Assembly (NCBI RefSeq): GCF_009905375.1
Contig: NC_133650.1
Location: 169,588,518-169,652,517 of the forward strand
Reading direction: 5' to 3'
Length of the DNA stretch: 64,000 bases
Origin: Apium graveolens
Taxonomy: Eukaryota > Streptophyta > Magnoliopsida > Apiales > Apiaceae
Positions 33,768 to 46,265 of this stretch are shown in pieces (the first letter of the stretch is position 1; each line of letters starts with the position of its first letter). Under the pieces are notes generated by a model. It worked only from the letters and a program-made list of their open reading frames with translations. It made no database searches and was not told the DNA's origin. Position numbers and translations under genes: made by a program.

Positions 33768-34839
33768 AATTCTTGAGCTTTATCACTTATTGCATGTTGA
33801 TCTATTTGGTCCAGTCAATGTCATGTCTATTGCAAAGAAGAAATATGCTATGGTTATAGTGGATGAGTTCACAAGATACACTTGGGTGTATTTCTTGCAT
33901 AAGAAGAATGAAACTGCATATACTCTAACTGATCATGTCAGACAGCTGGATAAGTTAGTCAAAGATTCTGTTAAAATAATAAGAAGTGATAATGACACTG
34001 AGTTTAAGAATTCAATCATGGAAGAGTTCTGCAAAGAGCAAGGAATAAAGCAGGAATTTTCAGCACCTGGAACTCCAGAACAGAATGGAGTTATAGAAAG
34101 AAAGAACAAGACTTTTATTGAAGCTGCACGAACTATGCTTGATGAAGCAAAGCTACCAACCTATTTTTGGGCTGAAACTGTGCAGACTGCTTGTTTTATA
34201 CAGAATGCTACACTCATAAGCAAACATGGGAAAACACCATATGAGATGGTGAAGAAAAAAAAGCCAAATCTGAAATATTTTCATGTATTTGGATGCAAGT
34301 GTTTTGTTCTTAAGACTCATCCTGAATAGCTGTCAAAATTTGATCTAAAAGCTGAAGAAGGAATTTTTGTTGGATATCCACTTTCCACAAAAGCCTTCAC
34401 AGTCTACAATTTAAGAACAAGGGTTGTCATGGAATCTATCAATGTATCTTTTGATGATAAAAAGATTACTGGACTAGAAGATTTCAATGATCATGATCAG
34501 CTGAGATTTGAAAATGATTCTGTAAATTCTGATTATGTAAATTCTGATGACCTAAATCCTGATCCTGTAAGTTCTGACGGGTTAAATTCTGATGTCATTG
34601 AAACTGTGGTAATTGCTCCAAAGGAAAATGCACCTGTTCAGGGGGAGCAAGCTGATGATCATACCACATCTCAAGACTCTCAAGAAGTATCAGAACCAGT
34701 CACTGGCTCTTCAAGTTCTGATTCATCAAGTTCCGATGAGCCAAATTCTGAGAATTCTGGAAACTCTAATTCTTCAAATCCTGAAGGATCCAACTCAAAT
34801 TCTGGAATCTCAGAGAGCATAACTTCAGGGGAGCATTAG
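33768..34839 (+). pseudogene. Copia integrase core and linker (COP4)
   Basis: Picks up at LLHVDLFGPVN, the strand with the first catalytic Asp. Then come VDEFTRYTWVYF, RSDNDTEF (second Asp), PEQNGVIERKN (catalytic Glu) and the GKTPYEM/FHVFGCKCFVL C-terminal part. A TAG after THPE (34327-34329) breaks the frame. Downstream the same frame resumes with FDLKAEEGIFVGYP and a long Ser/Asn/Asp-rich linker (NSD and SSS runs), ending at 34839. The zinc finger upstream is lost. Confidence 0.85.
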
Positions 34840-35064
34840 AAAGGCTGATGGAGACAGCATGGGTCATGGGGAGGATCCAGTTCTAGAGATCAACTTCCAT
34901 CTGTAAGGAAGTGGACTAAATCACACACACCTGACTTAATAATTGGAGATCCTGAAGCAGGTTTCAGAACTAGAACAGCAACAACAAATGCATGTCTCTA
35001 TCATTCCTTTCTATCTCAGACTGAACCAAAGAAAGTGGAAGAAGCTCTTCAAGATGCTGATTAG

Positions 35065-36575
35065 GTGCAAGCAATGCAGGAAGAGTTAAATGAATTTGAA
35101 AGAAATAAAGTCTGGACCCTGGTGCCAAGACCAAAGGACAAATCCATTGTTGGCACAAAATGGGTGTTCAGAAACAAAACTGACAGTGATGGAATAATTT
35201 CAAGAAATAAAGCAATACAAGAAACAAAGCAAGGCTGGTTGCTAAAGGTTAGTCTCAACAGGAGGGTATTGATTATGATGAAACATTTGCTCCAGTTGCT
35301 AGATTGGAAGCCATAAGAATCTTTTTGGCTTATGCTGCTCACAAGAAGTTTAAAGTCTTTTAAATGGATGTGAAAAGTGCTTTTCTCAATGGAGAATTGG
35401 AAGAAGAGATATATGTTGAACAACCTCCGGTCTTTGTAGATCCAAAATTTCCAAATCATGTCTACAGGCTTGATAAAGCACTTTATGGCCTTAAACAAGC
35501 TCTTAGAGCATGGTATGAGACTCTGTCTCAATTCCTTCTGGAAAGTGGATTTCACAGAGGCACAATTGACAAGACTTTATTCTACCTCAACCATGGAAAT
35601 GACTTACTTTTGGTACAAATATATGTTGATGATATCATCTTTGGCTCTACAAATACAAAACTTTGTGAAAGATTTTCCAAGTTAATGCAGTCAAGATATC
35701 AAATGAGTATGATGGGAAAGTTGAGTTATTTTATGGGACTTCAAGTCAAACAAACTGAAGAAGGTACTTTTATCAGTCAATCCAAGTACACCAGAAATCT
35801 ACTCCAGAAATTTGGAATGCAAGACAGTTCTACTACATCAACTCCCATGGCCACTGCCACCAAGTTAGATAAAGATATTGGAGCATCAGTAGATATTACT
35901 AACTACAGAGGTATGATTGGCTCTTTACTCTATTTAACTGCAAGTAGACCAGATATCATGTATGCTACCTGTCTTTGTGCAAGATTTCAGGCTGATCCAA
36001 GAGAACCTCATCTAATAGCTGTGAAAAGAATTTTCAAGTACCTCAAGGGCACAGCTGATCTAGGATTGTGGTATCCTAGGGAATCAGATTTTAAGCTAAT
36101 AGGTTACTCAGATGCATATTTTGCAGGATGAAAAATAGACAGGAAAAACACTAGTAGAAGCTGCCAATTTCTTGGAGGCGGATTGGTTTCTTGGTTTAGC
36201 AAGGAACAGAAATAAATTTCCACATCAACTGCAGAAGCAGAATATATTGTTACAGGAAGGTGTTGTGCATAGATTCTTTGGATGAAGAATCAGTTACTGG
36301 ACTATGGGTTAGAATTTTCTAAAATACCTATTTACTGTGATAATCAAAGTGTTATTGCTATGACAGGAAATCCAGTTCAACACTCAATGACAAGCACATC
36401 AGCATTAGGTACCATTTCATAAGGGAACATGTGATGGAAGGTACAGTGGAATTGCATTTTGTTCCAACAGATCAATAACTAGCAGATATCTTCACAAAAC
36501 CACTATGTGAAGCTACTTTTACAAGACTGGTAAATGAACTTGGAATGGTTTCAGGTTCTTTCTCAAAATCTGTTT
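35065..36575 (+). pseudogene. Copia reverse transcriptase and RNase H (COP4)
   Basis: RT begins WTLVPRPKDKSIVGTKWVF. A frameshift near 35205-35350 separates it from [22 protein letters not shown]. The catalytic box [11 protein letters not shown] is intact, followed by [14 protein letters not shown] and [12 protein letters not shown]. RNase H starts at [11 protein letters not shown], where the usual second Asp is Tyr, then meets TGA at 36129-36131. Motifs such as STAEAEYI and [10 protein letters not shown] continue to about 36575 through several stops. The copy is inactive. Confidence 0.85.
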
Positions 36576-38075
36576 AGTTTTTGTTCTCATACATCAGACT
36601 TTATGATCAGTGTTTACAGATTTTCTTATCTCAATGTAATATGTGCTTAAATTATAACATATTAAACAATGCTTATTATCCAGATGTGATTCTATAAACT
36701 CTGAAAGTGTTTTGAATGTTCTGTGACTATTCAGTCCAATGAGGATTATTGTGTTAGATGCTAACTTAGTAGTCTTTAACAAACTATGTATCCCATATTT
36801 GAATTAGTTATTTATGTGGAAATCCATAACACAAGCAAATTATGATTTTGATCTTAGTCAAATTTACTTCCTGTATCATATTACTAAGTCACAAACTAGA
36901 TTATTGCTTCTTATCTGTCAAATTCTGATGTCAGAAAATCTTAAGGATGAACTACATGCTTGATAAGCCTCACTTATCTGAAGAAAATAAAAGAAAAGAA
37001 AAATTGAAATCAGGTACTCCTTTGAGATCTAAAGTAAATATGTGAAAAGGAAGATCCAAGTGCATTGCTGGTATTAAGTTATATGCATTAGAAAAGCAAA
37101 TAAATTTTCCTTGGTGACTTTTCACATTCTCTGATTACTGGAGAAATATTCTGATAACAACATAAATTCTGATGGCAGTTGTAACTCACTCACACCGAGA
37201 AGCCTTTGTCAAAAGAATTTTAAAAGATGCATAAAATGAGCACAAACAGTTGAGGTGGTTTCTTGCATAAATTTATTCTATAGTAGACTTTAAAATTAAA
37301 GACTGATTTTAAGCATTTTTCTTAGTTATGCCTTATTTCTAAGATATACTGAAGTTTATCAGACTTTAATCTTTATCTGATCATTTGCACATACACACAC
37401 TATCACTCCATATGAATCATGAAAATTACTGTGGTGATTAAGTTGTTTCTGATAAACAGTTAAGTATTATTTGCATAAATTCTGAGGACAAGTTTTGATT
37501 ATGCTCTGATGATTAAACTCTAAAGAAACCAGTCAGTATTTGTGTGAAGAATCCCAGAAATAGTCATTCATTTTTTTGAGTACAGAAGCCATGTTCTGAT
37601 GACCGTTAAATATGATAATAGTCAAGTTCTGATGCAAATCCTGATGCTTACGTGGCATTATTTATTTACTTGACTTATTTTTTATATTTACTGTAACGAT
37701 CATATTTTCAGAAAATAATTAAGTGAGATAAAAACAGTGATAATCATTTGGTTAATGGGTTGCGTGTTTGTTTTGGTAACCGCGTGTGAGCAATAATTAC
37801 TGCACGTTTATCGTGCCCACTAATAATGTTATGACTGTTTACATGCTGCCAGGTGTCAAATGTCGGTTCTGCTTCAGAAATCAGCCGTTGTAATTAGTGG
37901 AGAGAATATATATATATGAGAGATAAAAGATTTTACAATCTTTTACCTACTTTCTTACTCTTTTCTAATATCTCTTATTTTCTCTCACTCTCTATTATTC
38001 TCTGAATCTATTTTCTCACAGGCATTTTATCAAATACTATATACACACACAACTTTTCACTTAATTTTCACAGAA
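36576..38075 (+). promoter_or_regulatory. Spacer with possible internal promoter before the extra ORF
   Basis: About 1.5 kb without an ORF, studded with the short motif TTCTGAT. At 37905-37916 an AT-only TATATATATA box is followed by GAGAGATAAAAG and then by a CT-rich stretch (37945-38030), like a plant 5' leader. An acceptor-like TTAATTTTCACAG ends 2 bp before the ATG at 38076. Either an internal promoter or splicing could bring the downstream ORF to a 5' end. Inference. Confidence 0.45.
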
Positions 38076-41000
38076 ATGGCACCTAAGGATCTTATCTATA
38101 ATGGAGCCAAGTTTGTTCCCAACAACTATATGGCTATTCTCAACAAGGACGAGGCTCCTTCAGAACTTCACTTCATTCAAGATTTTCTTGCTCGAAGTGA
38201 AATTGGGTATGCTCTGACCCAACCACAGACTCTCTCAGGCAAGCAAATTCTGGAGTTTTGGAGATCTGAAGTCTATGATAATGGTGGTGAAAATGGGTCC
38301 CCAAGCATCATTTTTTACAACAAGGGAAGATGAGCACTTGGTAACCTTGTCCACTGTTCGACAAGCAAACTGCCAGAAAACTGTACTTACAATTCACAAG
38401 TTGGGGAGTCAGTTCTTTAAAACATGATGGCAAATCTTGGCTATGAGAAGTCTTTGTCCTAGCTTGGACAACTGAAGAGGCCCTACATCAGGAGGGAGTG
38501 GAGCTTCTTTTTCGATTGTATTACCAAAGCCTTTGCCAACAAATGCTCTAATTTTGATGTTATTCCAATCATGAGTCAGCAAATCGGGTATGCTCTTCTT
38601 AATCAAACTCATTTTGATTATGCTAGTGATGTGCTAGGGTTTATTGGGGATAGGATGAAAGAGGAACCAAATACTGTTTATTTTGCTAGGTTCTGTGAGC
38701 TTATTTACAGTTTTTGTTGTTCTGATAAGCCCCAAGCCTTTAGTGAGTTAATTTAACCCTTTAAACTTCACAAAAGGGCTTTCACAGACTTATTATCTGC
38801 TGATAATAAGAAGGATATACTAAGACCCCTCCAAATTCCCCAATTTGTCAAACAATTCTTAGTAAATTCTGATCCTCACATATACACAACCATATATCCT
38901 GATGTTGCACCTACACAGCCTACTACTTCACAACCTCCACCAACCCAACCTTCCAATACTCAACCAACACAATCCTCTCAACCACAACCATCAGCACCTA
39001 CTATCAGAGCCTCACCTCTCAAATCCAAAACCAAACCAACCTCTGGTACTTCTCAAAAGGTGCCAGTTGTAAAATCTGACACATCCTCTAGGCCCAAAAC
39101 CAAAAGAACTATCTATGTGCCTAAGTCTCCACCAAGGAGAAGAAGAAGGATAATTCTGAGAGATGAATCTGATGAGGATGAACAAGTCTAGGTTCCTGCA
39201 TCAGAACCTGTGACATTAGAAGCTGAAGAGTCAACTCTTTAGAAGGAGAATGAAGCTGAGGGTTCTGGAATTTTGAAAAGGAAAAGATCTTCAAATTCTG
39301 ATACAGATCATGTCACTCCACCATCTAGAAGATCAAGGAAGACTAGAGCAGGTGTGCATATTGCACAAATTCAATTTGAGGATACTGAAGATGCTGAGGA
39401 AGGGGATCAGGAATCTCTGATCTCATCAGAACCTACAGTCATTGAAGCTTTGACAGCTCCACCTCAACCTGAAGACACTGTTCAAGACACAGTGATCACA
39501 CCTCCTATCTCTCCATTTAAAGAAACTGCTCCAGTTGAAGATTCAGGGTTAAGTCCTGAAATTGACATTCACAGGTTGGATATACCTTCTGCTCTCTATC
39601 TGGAAGCTCCACCAGCAAAACAGCCAACATCTCCTGTTTCACCAATTCTACAGGCTGAAATTCCTACTACACCAATTCTGAATTTGGAACCTGAAGAGCA
39701 TAATTTGGAAACAGAAGCTCCTGAATCTCCTTCAGTAACACACACTATGGTGCTATCAGAAAATGATGAGATTTTATCAGATTCTGGAGATAGTGCTCCA
39801 GCAAGTGCTCCAATAAATGCTCCAATTCTTGGCAAGGGGGCACTGCTTAAATTTAATGAAGAAGATGCTCCTGTTCCATGGGAGGAAACCTTTAGAGGAG
39901 TTGAATGGAAAAATAAGTGGAATGAACCTGACTTCATTCCCAGCTCACATGTCCCATCAGAACATATTTCAAAAGCTGATGAGTTGCTGACAAGTTCTAA
40001 TTTCAAGCACCAACTAAAAGTCACTGCTCTCAGTACTAAAAATCTTCAAGGTCTACACTCCAAGACTTATGAAAAGGTTGATAAACTTTAGGAAGCAGCT
40101 GATAAGCTAGACCTGATGCTCAAACTAGACAAGAATAGGTTTATCAGGCCAATTTAAGAAAAAGTGGATGCTATTGAGCTTGTTCAAGAAAAGCAGCAGG
40201 CCCAACTAGATGAGGTACTGCAGAATCAAGCTTCTCAACAAACACAGCTCAATGAAATCCAATTTTCAGTGGAACTCCTTCTTTCTTTACTCCTGACAGA
40301 TGAAGCCAAAAAGGGGGAGAAGGTAGTTAAGTACAAATGCTCAATTAGCAAGGCACTGAAAAAAAAGGATGATTCTAAAGATGACCAGGGAAACCCTAGC
40401 AAGGGCAAAGGTCAAAGTCAAGGAAAGAAAATTCCTATTCAGAAAGTACCTGATAGTAAGATTTATGATAAATCTACTATTCAGAGCAGTTATTAGGAAG
40501 GAAAGAAGACATCAGCTACAGATCAAACTTTGCTGCTCACAAATTTTGAAATTGAAGATCAGGTTCTGACAGCAAGTTCTGATAATCAAATTCTGATGAC
40601 AAAGTCTGATGTTCTCATTCAAGGTGGAAGTCAAGACTCAAAGAAATTCATGCAAACCTTAAAGTTTAAGGGAAAGAAGGCAACCTTCTTTTACAAGGAT
40701 CCTAAGATTCAAGCCCTAGATGAGGAACTTGCGAAGAGGCTGTTCCTTAAGGATAATCCAGGAGTGGATTTAGAGGAACTTAGAAAAGAAGAAGCAAGGT
40801 TTAATGCTGAAAAGTCAAAACTACAGCCTAAGGATTCTAGTGCAAAGAAGCCTCTCAAACCTAAGGAGAAAGGTATTATGATAAAAGAAAGATCTGCCAC
40901 AGAGATTCCTAGATCAAGTACTAGATCTCAAACTATTACTGATCCCAAAGACAAGGGAAAATGAAAAGTTGGGGAGACATTCAAGAAGCATAAAATGAAG

Positions 41001-41971
41001 ATTCCTCAAATTCTGATGGATCCTGTATGCAAGATGGTTCAAGTCTTTGATGATACTGCTGTTGAAGATGAAACTGTTGAAATCTGAAGAGAAAGAAGAT
41101 GATAGAAGAATCTAAGACGACCTTTGACATAGCTCAAGTTGTTCAGAGTGAAGATATTTTAGAATAACAAGCTACAGAGGAATCTACAAATCCTAAACAA
41201 GTCATCAAGACATCAACCTCTGACAAAGCTCAAGTTGATTTGAACAAAATGACAATTGATGATAAGAAGAAACTCCTATAGAAAAATGTTAAACCATCAG
41301 ATCCTAAGAAAAGTCAACTGCTATCTGATTTCATGACTGTTGGATTGAATGCCAGAGAAGCAAGAGACAGATATGGGTTAGGATCAAGTGAAGCCAAGAT
41401 CAAAACAGGAGTTGAAGTAACTATCAAAGATCCATTTTTATTAACTGGCAAACCACTTGAGGAAGTTACACAGAAACACCTTGACAAGGTTATATCTGCT
41501 CAATTGGTACTGGATACTCATGATAAGAGTAAAGTCAAGGAAAAGCTGATTCTATTTCTTAAAGATGGAAGAACATACAAAATGTCAGAATCAGATGTGC
41601 TGAACAAATATCTTAAAGAACTTCAATTCATTCAATATATTTTGGAGATAAAGTCTGAGGTTACCAGAAGATGGTCAAATTTCTTGATGAAGACCATAAG
41701 GGATAAAGCCAGAATCTCTGGATCAAGGGTTGCAGAATTTATTCCAAAGATAGTTGAAGATGATGGAAGGGAAATTCCTATGAGGAAGAATTCTGCTAAG
41801 GTAGAAGTAATTCTGAAAGGAAGATGCTTATGTTACAATGAAGACTCTTCACATCCTAGAGTTATCAGACTTGAAGATGGGCTTGAAAGAACATCAATTC
41901 CTGCACTCAGAGCAGATATTTATCAGATTGGTGATAATGAAGATAAAGAACTGATGCAAGTTAAAGCATAG
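38076..41971 (+). pseudogene. Sirevirus-type extra (env-like position) ORF, broken
   Basis: Starts MAPKDLIYNGAKFVPNNYM. Frames stay recognisable through WSFFFDCITKAFANKC (shifted), a Pro/Gln/Ser-rich region near 38920-39060, RRRRR near 39140, an acidic region at 39270-40091, a Gln-rich coiled-coil-like part (VQEKQQAQLDEVLQNQ), Lys-rich segments, and finally a 212-codon block (41333-41971) ending LMQVKA. At least eight stops or frameshifts interrupt it. Sireviruses carry an additional ORF here, between pol and the 3' LTR, often called env-like. I see no signal peptide or clear membrane segment. Its overall low complexity and charge argue against an envelope role for this copy. Confidence 0.7.
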
Positions 41972-42180
41972 TTAGTTGAAGTTTTAAGAAATGCTGAGGA
42001 AAAGCTGGTAACAGTCTTTATAAGGAATCACTTTGGATTTAGATTGATCCAGTGATATTGGTAAAGCTACATGTACTGTAAGTTGTAGTTAGTTGTCTAA
42101 ATAAACTCTCATTGCATTTGTACTTAAATGTTTTTGACATCATCAAATCTATTAACTTGTATATTTTTCATAATTTACAA

Positions 42181-42192
42181 GTTGGGGGAGAT
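42181..42192 (+). other. Polypurine tract of COP4
   Basis: GTTGGGGGAGAT directly before the LTR start TGTTAG. Confidence 0.85.
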
Positions 42193-42766
42193 TGTTAGAT
42201 ATATTTGTGATGTCATGTCTAATATGATTTGTTTAGTTTCATAACTTATTATCAGAATATCAGAACTTAACTGGAAATCAGAACTTACTGAAGACAGGAA
42301 GTTATCAGAACTTAAGGCGTCAGAACTTATATCAGAACTTAAGTGCGGATACACTTCAGGGATGAAAAGTGGATGATTTATAGGAGATGATCTGAATTAA
42401 ACAAGTAAAGATATGCATGAAAAATTGGACAGCTATAGGACTGCAGTAGATAATCTCTGATTGATGTATTCTAGGAAACATAATCATTATCATATCAATT
42501 AGGAGATATCTTGTAACTGTGTACTATATAAACACAACTTAGGGTTTATACTATAAGTGTTATCATTCTCAAGAATATTATTCATTGTAATCCTAGCAGC
42601 TCTTAGTGATATTATCATACATCACCTAGAGAGTAGTTTAACCTACTTTGTAACAGAGTTTATTATATTGAATAAACTTGTTTTCTGTTACATATTTGTG
42701 TTCATAATCGAATTGATTGTAGATACTATATTCAACCCCCTTCTATAGTATCATTGAGGCCTAACA
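42193..42766 (+). repeat. 3' LTR of COP4 (574 bp)
   Basis: TGTTAGATATATTTG to GAGGCCTAACA, with TGTTAG/CTAACA terminal inversion. Five exact copies of TCAGAACTTA lie between 42258 and 42343. A TATATAAAC-like box at 42525 is followed by the likely RNA start region. Confidence 0.9.
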
Positions 42767-44456
42767 ATCTAAAACATTATCATCAGCAATATGATTTTTT
42801 CAATTCTTAAAATTAAATCAGCTACAAGTTGGTCTGAAAGAGTTACAGCTACAACATCTCGCTGAACTAAAGATGAATAATCAATTAAATCCTCCACTGG
42901 ATGAAAAGGCGGTAGTTGTAATGATTCATCTTCTTGAAATACATCATTATTTGGTATATCACTAACCACTTCAGATTTTTCAGGAATATCATAAACATTT
43001 TGATGATTAACTTTTTGAACAAAACGCCAATTTGAACCACGTCTCATATCTAGCAGATAGAAAACTTGTTGATCTTGGTTTGCTGAAGTAAATGGTTCAT
43101 TTAGATACCAATCCGTTGCTGTATTAATGGAAGTAAGATTATAATCCATATCCATTGATCTGCCTTTCAGGTTAGAGTTAAACCACTTGTAGCAAAGTAA
43201 GTAAATTTTTCGATAAAAAAGGAATGACAATTACAAAATCTCAATCAAGACCCCATAATATAGGATGTTTTCAATATTATGATCCCCTTCTGTCAAACTC
43301 CTGAACACTGTGTCCGAAGAGTATCATACTCTTTGCAACAAAACTGAACACCATTTACCACACAACTTTGATAACTGTGATATCGTTCCAGTGGACCTTA
43401 AGATAATGCATACAAATCGTCATTGATCATAGTTGGATTTTGCACTTTTATTTGAGATATCTAAAATAGATAAGGCAGATACATGATATTAGTTGCCACA
43501 TTAGTAAATTCTAAAATCAGCATTTAACAAAAAAATATTATTAAATCAGCAAATAAAATATTTAATCTTCTTTCTGAACCACAATGGAAACTTTTCCTTC
43601 TGCCTATCATCAATATTTAAATGTGAAATGCATATGTCTTGCAATATCTTTCTATGATCACTACATACAAGTACCACATGTCAATTAAGAAATAAGTATA
43701 TTAATGGTATGCAATTAAAAGTTTACTATTTATCTATGAAAAAATTCAGCACTTACTTGATATATTCTTGAATATCATCCGCACAGTTGTTTAGTATATA
43801 CTATTGAATGTTACTCTTCCAACTTTACAACAACTGAATAGAAGCTGCTCCTAAAAGACGAACATTAGAATTAAAAATTTCTAACTTGTGATTTGTAAGA
43901 GATGAATCCCAATTACGTTCAGGTTTAGTAAATCTGGTTTCTATGTTCGAAACGTATCTTTTTAAGAAACTAACAGCTTCATCTAAAACAAAAACTTTTG
44001 TAATGGAACCATCTGGTCGAGCCATATTTCACAAACATCCATCTTAGAGCAACAGGTCCACCTTGAAATACCTTATCAGGTAAGTGTATGCAAAGGTGGA
44101 TCATTATGGTAAGAAATGACATTGGAAATATTTTCTCCACCTTGCATAAAATTATAACAATTCCCTGCTTCAATTCCTCAATATCAGAAATTCGGATTAG
44201 TTTAGCACAATTTTTTTGAAAAAATTGACATAGTTCAATCAAAGTGCCACGTATATTCTTCGCTTGATGCGGCAATATAACAACAGGAAATATCTTGTGA
44301 AGTAACACATGACAATCATGACTTTTCATACCTTTGAGCTTATTATTATCTTTAACGCATCGACTTATATTTGAAGCATACACATCCGATAATCTTACAA
44401 TGTGAATGAATTGACAAAAACTCTTGTATTTTTCTCTTGTAAAAGTGTAACTAGCG
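42767..44456 (-). pseudogene. CACTA transposase, middle and C-terminal part
   Basis: Minus-strand continuation of the TNPD-like gene after the solo LTR. The YASNISRCV and GMKSHDCHVLLHKIFP motifs lead into the conserved block RGTLIELCQFFQK, ISDIEELKQGIVIILCKVEKIFP, MIHLCIHLPDKVFQGGPV (44000-44380). A segment with SITKVFVLDEAVSF follows. The later 42769-43230 block has CYKWFNSNLKGRS, TDWYLNEPF and GSNWRFVQKVNHQNVYDIP, the C-terminal domain usual in these proteins. Frameshifts (for example after 44000) and stops disable it. COP4 interrupts it at 42766. Confidence 0.85.
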
Positions 44457-46265
44457 TGAGGTGATGAGTGGATTTTATATCTACTTGGAATGCTTCATTA
44501 CAGGCTTAAGTTGGTGTTTTGATCTCAAGTTATTGGTATTTTTGATATATTTTTATGTTTTTGCATCTCAGGCATTAGTTGGAGGATGAATAAAGCTTTT
44601 ATTGAATATATGATGAAAAGAGTCGAGAATCTGAAGTCAAGTTCATTCCCAAATTGCACGGCGCGCCAGCGTTGGAAAGCGGGGCGGCCACGCTTAAAGA
44701 ACAGTAGCACGGTGCGCCCGCGCTGGAATACGGGGCGGCTGCGCCAGAAGGTCAGAAACAGAGCGTGCCCGTGTTGGGATAGCGCGCGGCCGCACCAAGT
44801 CATTTTCACAGAATCCTGATTTTAGTCGAAATTGAAGATTTGGAGAGTCCTGGTCATCCTGGAGCCTATATATACCAAAAAAAGACATTTTTAACAACGA
44901 GGAGACCTGGGAGAGCAATAAGAAGACCTAGAGAGCACGAGAAGGCTACAGAGAAGAAGACTTTTGTTTTCTTTGATTTAAGCGATACTTGGATGCTTGT
45001 TTTCGATTTGTCTTTGAACCTTATTACTCTTATATTATTCATTATCATGCTTTCATTGGAATCCACGTTGATGATGAGTCCAATTATGGGCGGCAGCGCT
45101 GAAAGAACAGTATCACGGTGCGCCCACGCTGGAATGCGGGGCGGCCGTGCCAGAAGGTCGGAAACAGAGCGCGCCCGCGTTGGGATAGCACGCGGCCGCG
45201 CCAGTTCATTTTCACAGAATCCTGATTTTAGTCGAAATTGAAGATTTTGAGAGTCCTGGTCATCCTGGAGCCTTTATATACCAATAAAAAGACATTTTTA
45301 ACACCAAGGAGACCTGGGAGAGAAATACGAAGACCTAGAGAACACAAGAAGGCTACGGAGAAGAAGACTTTTATTTTCTTTAATATAGTTGATACTTGGA
45401 TGCTTGTTTTCGATTTGTCTTTGAACCCTATTACTCTTATATTATTTATTACCATGCTTTCATTGGAACCTATGGTGACGATGAGTTCGGTTATGAACTA
45501 ATCGTTATCGTGGGGTTCTAACGGATTTACTTATGGATTTCTATAGTTAATTTGTTTCGATATCTTGGTGTGTGGTGATTGATTGATATCCCAGTATTGG
45601 TTGTGCTTATTCGTCTTATGTGCATAGCTAACATATAAGATAGCGTTTTAATATCTATTGAAGCGAAAGTGAATATAGAGGTTTAGAACTTGCCATGCTA
45701 GCATAGGTTCATGTATTTGTTATGCATGATTCGTAGGTAATTTTAACCATCTTGTTTGCCCTATGTAATCACGATAGATATATTGTTCATTAAACCTTTA
45801 TATTGTCAAATTCTATAGACATATAGGGTCTCAACATAATTGGTGTTTATTCAGCTTATATTTTTTTTATGGATGTCTGGTAGTAGGGTATTCGTACAAC
45901 AAAAGTTGGCGTTTACTAGTTTCGTGTTATCTGATTAGTTGTCATCACCATCACATGTTAAGGTTAAGAACAATGACTTTGAATGAAGTAGTAATGAAGT
46001 TAGAATCCCATGTTTGTCTCATATAAGTAATTCAACCTCAATTCTTTTAGTTAATGCTATTTAGTATAATCTCTTACTTTAATCAAAACCCAATTTGTTA
46101 TTTGTCTTAGCATTGAACAATAACCATACATTGTTGTATAGGTGCATAAATTGAACTTAACCTAAACCAGTCTCTGTGGGAACGAATCTAATTTATATCT
46201 TATACTACTTGCGAACGTGTATAATTGCGTGTAATTTTAGCGCGTGTTTTCGCCCTAACATGAGG
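44457..46265. mobile_element. Solo LTR (Athila/Tat-like) with TGAGG target duplication
   Basis: The LTR 44462-46260 (1799 bp) runs TGATGAGTGGATTTTATATC to GCGTGTTTTCGCCCTAACA. It is flanked by TGAGG at 44457-44461 and 46261-46265. No PBS, coding region or second LTR is present, so LTR-LTR recombination removed the body. The end sequence with GTGGGAACGAATC and GCGTGTAATTTTAGCGCG is of the Athila/Tat LTR type. It splits the CACTA transposase frame and is homologous, inverted, to 13438-14394. Confidence 0.85.
44696..45480 (+). repeat. ~406 bp tandem duplication within the solo LTR
   Basis: AAAGAACAGTA(G/T)CACGGTGCGCCC recurs at 44696 and 45102. The following ~375 bp (GC-rich CGCGGCCGC block, GAATCCTGATTTTAGTCG, GGATGCTTGTTTTCGATTTG) aligns between copies. 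The single-copy layout is seen in the 13438-14394 relative. Confidence 0.85.

Larger units (their letters stand above)
33768..42766 (+). mobile_element. COP4: 5'-truncated Sirevirus with extra ORF and 3' LTR
   Basis: Starts abruptly inside integrase at about 33768. It continues through RT/RNase H, a long third ORF region, polypurine tract and 3' LTR. The 5' LTR, PBS, gag and protease are missing. It sits in a minus-strand CACTA transposase gene and is flanked by a 122 bp duplication of that gene instead of a 5 bp target duplication. Confidence 0.85.

Noticed and set aside
44525..45501. Several ORFs of 66-133 codons in the solo LTR
   Set aside because: They come from the GC-rich, stop-poor block and its tandem duplicate on both strands; not a protein family.
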